Below, one piece after another: positions 14,992-21,367 of a DNA stretch of 21,367 nucleotides. The position numbers and the translations under genes were made by a program. How positions within the stretch are numbered: the stretch's first letter is position 1; each line of letters begins with the position of its first letter. The notes under the pieces are model-generated. The model ran no database searches, had not been told where the DNA came from, and saw only the letters and a list, made by a program, of their open reading frames with translations. Source of the DNA: DASUGM01 sp036274055 (lineage in GTDB: Bacteria > Acidobacteriota > Vicinamibacteria > Vicinamibacterales > SCN-69-37). The stretch is from NCBI GenBank assembly GCA_036274055.1, contig DASUGM010000234.1, positions 1-21,367 on the forward strand, written 5' to 3'.

Positions 14992-15809
14992 GGCGCGCTG
15001 CCCCCGATCCCAAGCAACTCGGTCACGGCGGCATCAAGGGCGCCAGGCGTCACCAGCGCGATGCCATCCGGCGCCGGCAGCGCCATCCCCAACAGCCGTC
15101 CATCGATCGAAAACACGACCGCGCCGGCCTCGATGCCCCCGCCGCTGCCGATCAACAGCGGCGGCTTCGTCCAGAGCGTGTTCGCCGTCCACGGATCGGT
15201 GCGGCCGATGAACAACGGGCGCATGTTCGGGCCGCCCGGTGCGCCTTCGACGACGCCGACGTAGTTGAATCCGGAGAAGCTGTCGAACGAGGCCACGAGC
15301 GATCCCGACGGCACTGCGGCCGCGAACCGGACCAGCGTGACTTCGCGCGCCGTGTCGGCGGCGATGGTGGTCAGTTGTCCGGCCGCGCTCGCGGCAATCT
15401 GCAATCCGGCCGGCACGTGGACAAGCGCAAGATCGGGCCGCAGCCGCAGCGCCGGCGTCAACCGCGCCGGCGGCGCGAACGCGGCCGGCATTTCGCTTCC
15501 GGTCTTCGCGCCGCGGCCTTTGTCGCCGCCGCCGTTCTTCGGCGGCTCCACGATCTTTTCGAGCGGGACAATCGTGATCGCCGGCGCGACGCGGGCCAGC
15601 AGATCGGTGAGCGACGACGTCATCTCGTCGAACGTGGCGCGCGCCGCCAGCCCGGCAAGTGGTCCGGGCGCCGGCGTGATCGCCGTCAAGTCAGAAGCCG
15701 GAAAGCGGAATCGCGCCAGCAGGACGAGCACCGCCAGCGCGACCACGACGACGAGCACCAGCAGACGCGTCTCGCGGCCCGAACGCTCCTCGAAGCCCGG
15801 TGAAGGCAT
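14988..15809 (-). CDS. Membrane-anchored trypsin-like-fold protein, apparently inactive
   Basis: 273 residues. The start is ATG at 15809 with GAGGTG four bases upstream. Residues about 17-34 form one N-terminal membrane anchor (LLVLVVVVALAVLVLLARF), so the rest should face the periplasm. The C-terminal part resembles an HtrA/S1C protease layout: RPDLALVHVP where the catalytic-Asp strand (DLAVL) lies, and GSGGGIEAGAVVFSIDGRLLGMALP where GNSGGP..DG.VVGI would be. No catalytic His-Asp-Ser set is evident and the nucleophile Ser motif is broken. It may be a pseudo-protease that binds or senses periplasmic proteins. Family assignment is tentative. Confidence 0.55.
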   Translation of the reverse strand: MPSPGFEERSGRETRLLVLVVVVALAVLVLLARFRFPASDLTAITPAPGPLAGLAARATFDEMTSSLTDLLARVAPAITIVPLEKIVEPPKNGGGDKGRGAKTGSEMPAAFAPPARLTPALRLRPDLALVHVPAGLQIAASAAGQLTTIAADTAREVTLVRFAAAVPSGSLVASFDSFSGFNYVGVVEGAPGGPNMRPLFIGRTDPWTANTLWTKPPLLIGSGGGIEAGAVVFSIDGRLLGMALPAPDGIALVTPGALDAAVTELLGIGGSAP

Positions 15810-15833
15810 GGGCACCTCGAATATGCAAGTGGC

Positions 15834-15856
15834 GCACCCGAAACGAACGCGGGTGC
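15834..15856. other. Stem-loop between iscS and the next gene
   Basis: GCACCCG at 15834-15840 pairs with CGGGTGC at 15850-15856 around a 9-nt loop, directly after the iscS stop codon on the - strand. A competing pairing (GGCGCAC with GTGCGCC) uses the same bases. No T-run follows, so attenuation or mRNA protection is more likely than termination. Confidence 0.4.
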
Positions 15857-17022
15857 TAGTGCGCCGGCGCCATCTGCCGCAGATGGCGCACGACGGTCGA
15901 GAACCTCTCAATGGCGTAGTCGATGTCCTGCTCAGTCGTATGCCGGCCAAGACCGAAGCGGATCGTCGCCGACGGCGCGTGCGCTTCGCCGCCGGAGATC
16001 GCCGACAGCACATGCGAGGGAGTCTCGCTTGCCGAACTGCAAGCCGAACCCGACGACACCGCGATATCGCCGATGCCGATCAGCAGCGACGCCCCGTCGA
16101 CGCCGGCAAAAGAGACGTGCAGGTTGTTGGGCAGCCGATGCTCGACCGATCCATTGACGGTCACCGCGTCGGCGCCGAGATTGGCGCGCAGGCCGCTCAG
16201 CAGCCGGTCGCGCAAGCGCGAAATGCGCGGCGCTTCCTCCGCCATTTCGGCCGCGCAGAGCTGACAGGCGTAGCCAAGCCCGACGATGCCGGGGACGTTG
16301 AGCGTGCCGGATCGCAAACCGCGCTCCTGACCGCCGCCGCAGATCAGCGGCGAGAGCTCGGTGCGTTTGCGGACGAACAGCGCGCCGCAGCCTTTCGGCC
16401 CGTAAATCTTGTGCGCGGTCAGCGACAGCAGATCGATCTGCATCGCGTTGACGTCGATCGCGATCTTGCCGATCGCCTGCGCGGCGTCGACGTGAAAGAC
16501 GGCGCCGCGCGCGTGCGCGAGGGCGCCGATCGCCGCGGTCGGCTGCACCACGCCGATTTCGTTGTTCGCGGCCATGACGCTGACGATCGCCGTCTCGGTC
16601 GTGACCGCGGCATCGAGCGCGCTCATGTCGACGCGGCCGTCGCGCCCCACCGGAATCGTCGTCACCCGCCAGCCGTCCTGGCGCAGCCGCTTGGCGGCCT
16701 CGAGCACCGACTTGTGCTCGATGGCCGACACCGCGATGTGCCGCCGGCCCTCGGGCGTGTGGTCGGCGACGCCGCGCAGCGCGAAGTTGTTCGATTCGGT
16801 CGCCCCGCTGGTGAAGACGATCTCGCGGGGGGTGGCGCCGATGATCGCCGCGATCCGACGCCGCGCCTCTTCCACCGCCTCCTGCGCCTTCCACCCCCAC
16901 TGGTGGCTCGACGACGCCGGGTTGCCGAAGGTCTCGGTGAAATACGGCAACATGGCCTCGAGCACGCGCCGGTCCACCGGTGTGGTCGCGTGATAGTCGA
17001 GGTACACGGGCCCATGAGTCAT
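15856..17022 (-). CDS. iscS: Cysteine desulfurase, IscS/NifS type
   Basis: A 388-residue PLP enzyme that takes sulfur from cysteine for Fe-S clusters and thiolation. It begins VYLDYHATTPVD, then FGNPASSSHQWG, FTSGATESNN, EHKSVLEAA, NNEIGVVQP, HVDAAQAIGK, the PLP Lys at about 205 in TAHKIYGPKG, and the catalytic Cys at 328 in SSGSACSS. These positions match E. coli IscS (Lys206, Cys328). No iscU or other cluster-assembly gene lies nearby. It heads an operon with antiporter and trehalose genes. The start ATG at 17022 sits 17 bp from the divergent gene, and CATAAT lies seven bases upstream. Confidence 0.95.
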   Translation of the reverse strand: MTHGPVYLDYHATTPVDRRVLEAMLPYFTETFGNPASSSHQWGWKAQEAVEEARRRIAAIIGATPREIVFTSGATESNNFALRGVADHTPEGRRHIAVSAIEHKSVLEAAKRLRQDGWRVTTIPVGRDGRVDMSALDAAVTTETAIVSVMAANNEIGVVQPTAAIGALAHARGAVFHVDAAQAIGKIAIDVNAMQIDLLSLTAHKIYGPKGCGALFVRKRTELSPLICGGGQERGLRSGTLNVPGIVGLGYACQLCAAEMAEEAPRISRLRDRLLSGLRANLGADAVTVNGSVEHRLPNNLHVSFAGVDGASLLIGIGDIAVSSGSACSSASETPSHVLSAISGGEAHAPSATIRFGLGRHTTEQDIDYAIERFSTVVRHLRQMAPAH

Positions 17023-17039
17023 GCAGGTATTATGACCTG
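17023..17039. promoter_or_regulatory. 17-bp divergent promoter between iscS and the Asp-box gene
   Basis: Only 17 bp separate the two start codons. On the + strand TATTAT (17028-17033) lies six bases before the ATG at 17040. On the - strand CATAAT (17035-17030) lies seven bases before the ATG at 17022. The two -10-like boxes overlap, so one symmetrical AT-rich block could fire in both directions and give leaderless mRNAs. No clear -35 boxes are seen. Confidence 0.55.
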
Positions 17040-19424
17040 ATGTCCCGCAAATTCCCGATAGCTGCCGCTCTGTCCGTGGCCCTGTTGGTCGGCGTGATCG
17101 CGCTCCGGCATCCGGCCGCGCAAGCACCGCCGAAATACGACGCCGAGTTCCTGCTCAAGGCGTACGACACCTACACGTCGATGCGCGGGTCGACACCGGC
17201 GCCGTTCCAGGGCAACTGGTCCTACCTCGGTCCGACCAACGTCAGCGGCCGCGCCACCGACATCGCCGTCGCCGACAAGGACGGGCGGCGCCGCGTCTAC
17301 GTCGCCTACGCAACCAGCGGCGTCTGGAAGACCGACGATGACGGCGCGACCTGGCAGGTGGTGTTCGAGCACCAGGCGACGACCAGCATCGGCGACATCG
17401 CGGTGGCGCCGTCGAACCCGGACGTCGTCTACGTCGGGACCGGCGAAGCCAACATCTTCCGCGCCTCGATGGCCGGGGCCGGCGTCTACAAGTCGACGGA
17501 CGCCGGCCGGACGTGGACGCACGTCGGCCTCGCCGACTCGCAGACGATCGGCCGCATCGTCGTCCATCCGACCAATCCGGACATCGTCTACGTGGCGGCG
17601 TCGGGGCACGAGTGGACCGACAACGAGATGCGCGGCGTGTTCAAGAGCACCGACGGCGGCAAGAACTGGTCGAAGGTGTTCTACAAGAGCGCGCGCACCG
17701 GCGCCAACGATCTCGTCATGGATCCGCGGAATCCGAGCGTGCTCTACGCGGCGATGTGGCAGCGCATCCGCCGCAAGTACAGCGACCCCCGGGTCGAGCC
17801 GGGCTATCGCGAAGGCGGCGTGTTCAAGACGACCGATGCCGGCGCGACGTGGACTGAAGTCGGCACCGGCCTGCCGGCGCCGGAGTTCCGCGGCCGCATC
17901 GGCATCGACATCTCGCAATCGAAGCCGGACACGCTCTACGCGCTGGTGGACAACTACGAGATCGGCCGCGTCGCCAAGCCGGGCGAGAACGACGCCTACG
18001 GGCGGCCGATGCCTCAGGGCGCCGGGTTCATCAAGGGCGCCGATATTTATCGCACCGACGACGGCGGCAGGTCGTGGAAGCAGACCAGCCGTTTCGATGA
18101 GGCCACGACTAACAGGCTGAACAATCACTCGGGCACGTACGGCTGGGTGTTCAGCCAGATTCGCGTCGACCCGACCAATCCGGAGCAGATCTGGACGATG
18201 GGGCTCGGGCTCAATCGATCGACGGACGGCGGTCGCACACTCCAGGGCGTCGGCGGCACGCACGGCGATCATCACGGCCTGTGGATCGATCCGAAGAACA
18301 CCAGCGTCATGTACAACGTCAACGACGGCGGTTTCTATCAGACCGCCGACGCCGGCAAGACCTGGAAATTCGCGGTCGCGGCGGGCGGCGCGCATTTCTA
18401 CAACCTCGAACTCGACAACAGCGACCCGGTGTGGGCGTACGGATCGATTCAGGATCACGGCAGCCGGCGCGGACGGATCGATCTGTCGAAGGGCCGCGAT
18501 GCGGTGCCGGCGGTAGCGTTCGAGAATGCGCCGGGTGGCGAGGGCTCGAATCACGCCGTCGATCCGAACAACCCGAACATCGTCTATTCGCACGGCTTCT
18601 ACGGCAACTTCAGCCGCACCGATCTGAGCGTCGCCGGCGGCCGCGGCCGCGGCGCGGCGGCGCAAGGGGCGCCCGCCGGCCCGCAGCGCGAGACGCCGAT
18701 CCAGCCGAAAGACACCGACGAACTGCGCGCGCAGTGGATGGCGCCGTTCATCATCTCGCCGCACGATTCGTCGATCGTCTACGCCGGCTATCAATTCGTG
18801 TTCCGCTCGAAGAATCGCGGCGATGCATGGGAGAAGATCAGCCCCGATATGAGCTACAACGACAAGGCGCAGCTGGGCGTCAACCCGTCGGCGATCCCGT
18901 ATCAGACCGTCGTCCAGATCGCCGAGTCGCCGGTGAAGAAGGACCTGCTCTACATCGGCAGCGACGACGGCCGGATTCACACGACGATTGACGGCGGCAA
19001 GGAGTGGACCGAGCTCACCAGCCATATTCCGGTGAAGCGCTGGATCTCGCGCCTGGTGCCGTCGCAATTTGCCGAGGGGACGATCTACATCACCCAGCGC
19101 GGCCGCGAAGACGACGATTTCGGCGCCTACGTGTGGAAGAGCACCGACTACGGCAGGACGTTCACCAGCATCGCCGCGAATCTGCCGGCCGGGCCGGTCA
19201 ACGTGATCCGCGAGGATCCGCGCAACCCGCGCGTACTCTACGCCGGCACCGACTTCGGCGCGTTCGTCTCGACCAACGGCGGCGCCAGCTGGAACGTGCT
19301 CGGCAGGAATTTGCCGTCGGTTCAGGTCGCCGATCTGCAGTTCCACAAGCGCGAGAACATCGTGGTCATCGCCACGTACGGCCGCGGCATGTGGACCATT
19401 GATGCGACGGCGTTCGCGAAATAG
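17040..19424 (+). CDS. Secreted Asp-box (BNR / sortilin VPS10-like) beta-propeller protein
   Basis: 794 residues. An N-terminal signal peptide (AAALSVALLVGVIALRHPAAQA) directs export. The rest is a run of at least ten Asp-box repeats of the S/T-x-D-x-G-x-x-W type: KTDDDGATW, KSTDAGRTW, KSTDGGKNW, KTTDAGATW, RTDDGGRSW, RSTDGGRT, QTADAGKTW, TIDGGKEW, KSTDYGRTF, STNGGASW. Each is preceded by P.NPD..Y strands, the pattern of two stacked beta-propellers. Proteins of this type are often annotated as glycosyl hydrolases, but catalytic residues are not evident. A role in binding or cleaving extracellular glycans or proteins is open. An in-frame upstream Met at 16980 lies inside iscS and is rejected. 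Confidence 0.88.
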   Translation: MSRKFPIAAALSVALLVGVIALRHPAAQAPPKYDAEFLLKAYDTYTSMRGSTPAPFQGNWSYLGPTNVSGRATDIAVADKDGRRRVYVAYATSGVWKTDDDGATWQVVFEHQATTSIGDIAVAPSNPDVVYVGTGEANIFRASMAGAGVYKSTDAGRTWTHVGLADSQTIGRIVVHPTNPDIVYVAASGHEWTDNEMRGVFKSTDGGKNWSKVFYKSARTGANDLVMDPRNPSVLYAAMWQRIRRKYSDPRVEPGYREGGVFKTTDAGATWTEVGTGLPAPEFRGRIGIDISQSKPDTLYALVDNYEIGRVAKPGENDAYGRPMPQGAGFIKGADIYRTDDGGRSWKQTSRFDEATTNRLNNHSGTYGWVFSQIRVDPTNPEQIWTMGLGLNRSTDGGRTLQGVGGTHGDHHGLWIDPKNTSVMYNVNDGGFYQTADAGKTWKFAVAAGGAHFYNLELDNSDPVWAYGSIQDHGSRRGRIDLSKGRDAVPAVAFENAPGGEGSNHAVDPNNPNIVYSHGFYGNFSRTDLSVAGGRGRGAAAQGAPAGPQRETPIQPKDTDELRAQWMAPFIISPHDSSIVYAGYQFVFRSKNRGDAWEKISPDMSYNDKAQLGVNPSAIPYQTVVQIAESPVKKDLLYIGSDDGRIHTTIDGGKEWTELTSHIPVKRWISRLVPSQFAEGTIYITQRGREDDDFGAYVWKSTDYGRTFTSIAANLPAGPVNVIREDPRNPRVLYAGTDFGAFVSTNGGASWNVLGRNLPSVQVADLQFHKRENIVVIATYGRGMWTIDATAFAK

Positions 19425-19447
19425 CAACCCCGTCGCATCAAATCGGC

Positions 19448-19482
19448 GATTGGGCGATGGGTGATCGGGCGATGTCCCAATC
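19448..19482. repeat. Word repeat at the treS start (GATYGGGCGATG / CAATCNGTC words)
   Basis: GATTGGG at 19448-19454 pairs perfectly with CCCAATC at 19476-19482, and both candidate treS ATGs (19457 and 19472) lie in the loop. Forward words (GCGATTGGGCGATG, GATCGGGCGATG) give way to reverse words (CAATCAGTCAATCCGTCAGTC) that run on to about 19515 and encode SQSVNPSVGQSGD. The words begin about 15-23 nt after the stop of the Asp-box gene. Confidence 0.6.
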
Positions 19483-21142
19483 AGTCAATCCGTCAGTCGG
19501 TCAATCGGGCGATCCGCTTTGGTACAAGGACGCGGTCATCTATCAGGTGCACGTTCGCGCGTTCGCGGACAGTACTGGTGACGGCATCGGCGATTTCCGC
19601 GGCCTGGCGGGCAAACTGGACTACATCCAGTCCCTGGGCGCGTCCGCGATCTGGCTGATGCCCTTCTACCCGTCGCCGCTGCGCGACGACGGCTACGACA
19701 TCGCCAACTACCTCGACGTGCATCCGGCCTACGGCACCCGCCGGGATTTTGCGATCTTCCTCGACAAGGCGCACGCACGCGGGCTCCGGGTCATCACCGA
19801 GCTGGTCATCAACCACACCTCGGATCAGCACCCATGGTTCCAGGCGGCGCGGCGGGCGCCGCGCGGCTCGTCCAAACGGAACTACTACGTCTGGAGCGAC
19901 AGCGACAAGGCCTACCCGGGCGTGCCGATCGTGTTCAAGGACACCGAGCCGTCCAACTGGACCTGGGATCCGATCGCCGGCCAGTACTACTGGCATCGCT
20001 TCTTCCATCATCAGCCCGATCTCAATTTCGACAACCCGCGCGTGCGCAAGGCGGTGCTGCGGGTGATGCGTTTCTGGCTCGACATGGGCGTCGATGGCAT
20101 GCGGCTCGACGCCGTGCCCTACCTGGTCGAGCGCGAAGGGACATCGTGCGCCGGGCTGCCGGAAACGCACGCCGTGCTGCGCGAGATCCGCGCCGACCTC
20201 GACGCGCGTTATCCCGATCGGATGCTGCTCGCGGAAGCCAACCAGTGGCCGTCGGAAGTGCGCGCCTATTTCGGCGACGGCGACGAATGCCACATGGCGT
20301 TTCACTTTCCGCTGATGCCGCGGCTGTTCATGGCCCTGCGGCAGGAAGACCGCCACCCGATCTCGGAGATCCTCGCGCAAACGCCCGACATCCCCGACAC
20401 CTGCCAGTGGGCGATCTTCCTGCGCAACCACGACGAACTGACGCTCGAGATGGTCACCGACGAGGAGCGCGACTACATGTACGCGGCTTATGCCGCCGAC
20501 CCGCAGATGCGCATCAACAGCGGCATCCGCCGCCGCCTCGCGCCGCTCATCGAAAACAGCCGGCCGCGCATCGAACTGCTCACCGGGCTGCTGCTCTCGC
20601 TGCCGGGGACCCCGGTGATCTACTACGGGGACGAGATCGGCATGGGCGACAACATCTACCTGGGCGACCGCAACAGCGTGCGCACGCCGATGCAGTGGAC
20701 CGCCGATCGCAACGCCGGCTTCTCGACCGCCGATCCGGCCAAGCTCTTCGCGCCGGTGATCATGGACCCGGTCTACGGCTATCAGGCGCTCAACGTCGAA
20801 GCCGACGAGCGTTATCCGCACTCGCTGCTCAACTGGATGCGCCAGCTGATCGCGCTCCGCCGCAGGTACCGGACCTTCGGCCGCGGCACCCTGGAGATCA
20901 TCCGCCCGGAGAATCGCGCGATCTTCGCGTTCCTGCGCCGGTTCACCGGTGAGGATCCGATCCTCGTCGTCGCCAATCTGTCGAAGACCGTGCAGCCGGT
21001 GTCACTCGACCTGTCGGCGTTCGTCGGCTGGACGCCGACCGAAATGAGCGGCGGCGTCGACTTGCCGCCGGTCAGCTCAGCACCGTACTTTCTGACGCTA
21101 GGGCCGCACGCGTTTTACTGGCTCCAACTTCGGCGGCCCTAG
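19457..21142 (+). CDS. treS: Trehalose synthase (maltose alpha-D-glucosyltransferase), GH13
   Basis: 561 residues; interconverts maltose and trehalose. It opens DPLWYKDAVIYQVHVRAFADSTGDGIGDF, typical of TreS, then region I ELVINHTSDQHPWF, region II GVDGMRLDAVPYL with nucleophile Asp218, region III LLAEANQWP with acid Glu260, region IV FLRNHDEL with Asp326, and later YYGDEIGMGDN, NSVRTPMQW. A C-terminal beta domain ends the protein. No fused maltokinase follows. Start choice is uncertain: ATG at 19457 or 19472, neither with a clear ribosome site, because the first ~18 codons are repeat-derived. It is probably co-transcribed with the Asp-box gene 32 nt upstream and complements OtsA/OtsB on the other strand. 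Confidence 0.95.
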   Translation: MGDRAMSQSVNPSVGQSGDPLWYKDAVIYQVHVRAFADSTGDGIGDFRGLAGKLDYIQSLGASAIWLMPFYPSPLRDDGYDIANYLDVHPAYGTRRDFAIFLDKAHARGLRVITELVINHTSDQHPWFQAARRAPRGSSKRNYYVWSDSDKAYPGVPIVFKDTEPSNWTWDPIAGQYYWHRFFHHQPDLNFDNPRVRKAVLRVMRFWLDMGVDGMRLDAVPYLVEREGTSCAGLPETHAVLREIRADLDARYPDRMLLAEANQWPSEVRAYFGDGDECHMAFHFPLMPRLFMALRQEDRHPISEILAQTPDIPDTCQWAIFLRNHDELTLEMVTDEERDYMYAAYAADPQMRINSGIRRRLAPLIENSRPRIELLTGLLLSLPGTPVIYYGDEIGMGDNIYLGDRNSVRTPMQWTADRNAGFSTADPAKLFAPVIMDPVYGYQALNVEADERYPHSLLNWMRQLIALRRRYRTFGRGTLEIIRPENRAIFAFLRRFTGEDPILVVANLSKTVQPVSLDLSAFVGWTPTEMSGGVDLPPVSSAPYFLTLGPHAFYWLQLRRP

Positions 21143-21148
21143 CTGGCG

Positions 21149-21367
21149 CAATTGCCGGATTGCCGAATCGAGGGCATTGCCGGATTGGATTGCCAAATTT
21201 CGACGATCCAATTGCCGCAATCATTTCCGGATTGACGAAATTGGCGGATTGACGCCTCCGGCGATTGCCAGATTGCCGGATTGACGGAGGATGACTGTGA
21301 GGCCTGCGATTCAAAATCGTAGCGCCCAGCTGGCAATCCGCCAATCCGAAAATTCGTCAATCGCCGC
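21149..21367. repeat. Long inverted-repeat element, copy 2, cut by the window end
   Basis: The left arm (21149 to about 21267) matches the arm of copy 1. A 30-base run from CGAATCGAGGG to GGATTGGATTGCC is identical at 9711-9740 and 21167-21196, and the inner GACGCCT.CGGCGATTG is also shared. GATTGCCGG words continue to about 21288, then a short centre (about 21290-21330), then reverse words (GGCAATCCGCCAATCCG, CAATCGCCGC) that start the right arm and run off the window. It begins 6 nt after the treS stop. The centre contains no small-peptide gene like that of copy 1. Confidence 0.85.

Noticed and set aside
11093..15013. The fusion frame is open back to 15013, giving a 1306-codon frame
   Set aside because: The first 403 codons are Arg/Ala/Gly-rich shadow translation of the antiporter gene at 13804-14991. 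The GTG at 13804 in TAGTG is a much better start.
17019..19427. 802-codon antisense open frame opposite the Asp-box gene
   Set aside because: It is the compositional shadow of a GC-rich gene with strong third-position bias. No domain or signal peptide is recognisable.
21290..21340. tRNA fragment in the centre of repeat copy 2
   Set aside because: A T-arm-like stem (TGCGA, TTCAAAA loop, TCGTA) and, on the other strand, an anticodon-like loop are visible, but no acceptor stem or complete cloverleaf can be drawn.
9695..21367. Integron attC sites or cassette array
   Set aside because: The palindromes lack the GTTRRRY/RYYYAAC core sites and there is no integrase.

Overview
The window looks like a chromosomal stretch from a GC-rich, Gram-negative-type bacterium. 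My best guess is Acidobacteriota, perhaps a Vicinamibacteria-like lineage. The clues are an outer-membrane TonB receptor with an N-terminal carboxypeptidase-regulatory-like domain, a large secreted Asp-box (BNR/sortilin-like) protein, a futalosine-pathway MqnD-like protein and word-like repeats at gene borders. The taxon is inference only. No rRNA, tRNA, transposase or CRISPR array was found.

Region 1 (about 40-6861, + strand) is a vitamin B12 uptake operon. A promoter and a clear cobalamin riboswitch precede btuB (outer-membrane receptor). A DUF71/COG2102 PP-loop ATPase, btuD, btuC, btuF and a second DUF71 paralogue follow, mostly joined by ATGA overlaps. The two DUF71 proteins sit under B12 control, which fits the predicted role of this family in B12 salvage.

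Region 2 (about 6958-7785, + strand) is an ArsR-type repressor overlapping an SRPBCC/AHSA1 gene, with a 26-bp near-perfect palindrome over the repressor start codon. Region 3 (7817-9668, - strand) holds mqnD followed by a secreted SH3-like protein.

Region 4 (9695-10266) is a long inverted repeat: two 116-bp arms, about 96% matched, around a centre with a possible 33-residue membrane peptide.

Region 5 (10267-17022, - strand) is a compact operon: IscS-type cysteine desulfurase, membrane-anchored degenerate trypsin-like protein, cation/proton antiporter-like membrane protein, an antiporter-like membrane domain fused in frame to a full-length trehalose-6-phosphate synthase (OtsA), and trehalose-6-phosphate phosphatase (OtsB). 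The fusion is the most striking gene here, because it physically joins an ion-transport-like membrane module to the enzyme that makes an osmoprotectant.

Region 6 (17040-21142, + strand) diverges from region 5 across only 17 bp. It carries the Asp-box protein and a GH13 trehalose synthase (TreS), so the trehalose genes lie on both sides of the divergent promoter. A second copy of the long repeat starts just after treS and runs off the window.

Across regions 1-4 and 6, nearly every gene junction carries a short, word-based, mostly inverted repeat. Each has its own vocabulary and begins at or within about 25 nt of a stop codon. Several extend into the coding sequence of the neighbouring gene, shaping signal peptides, tails or stop codons.
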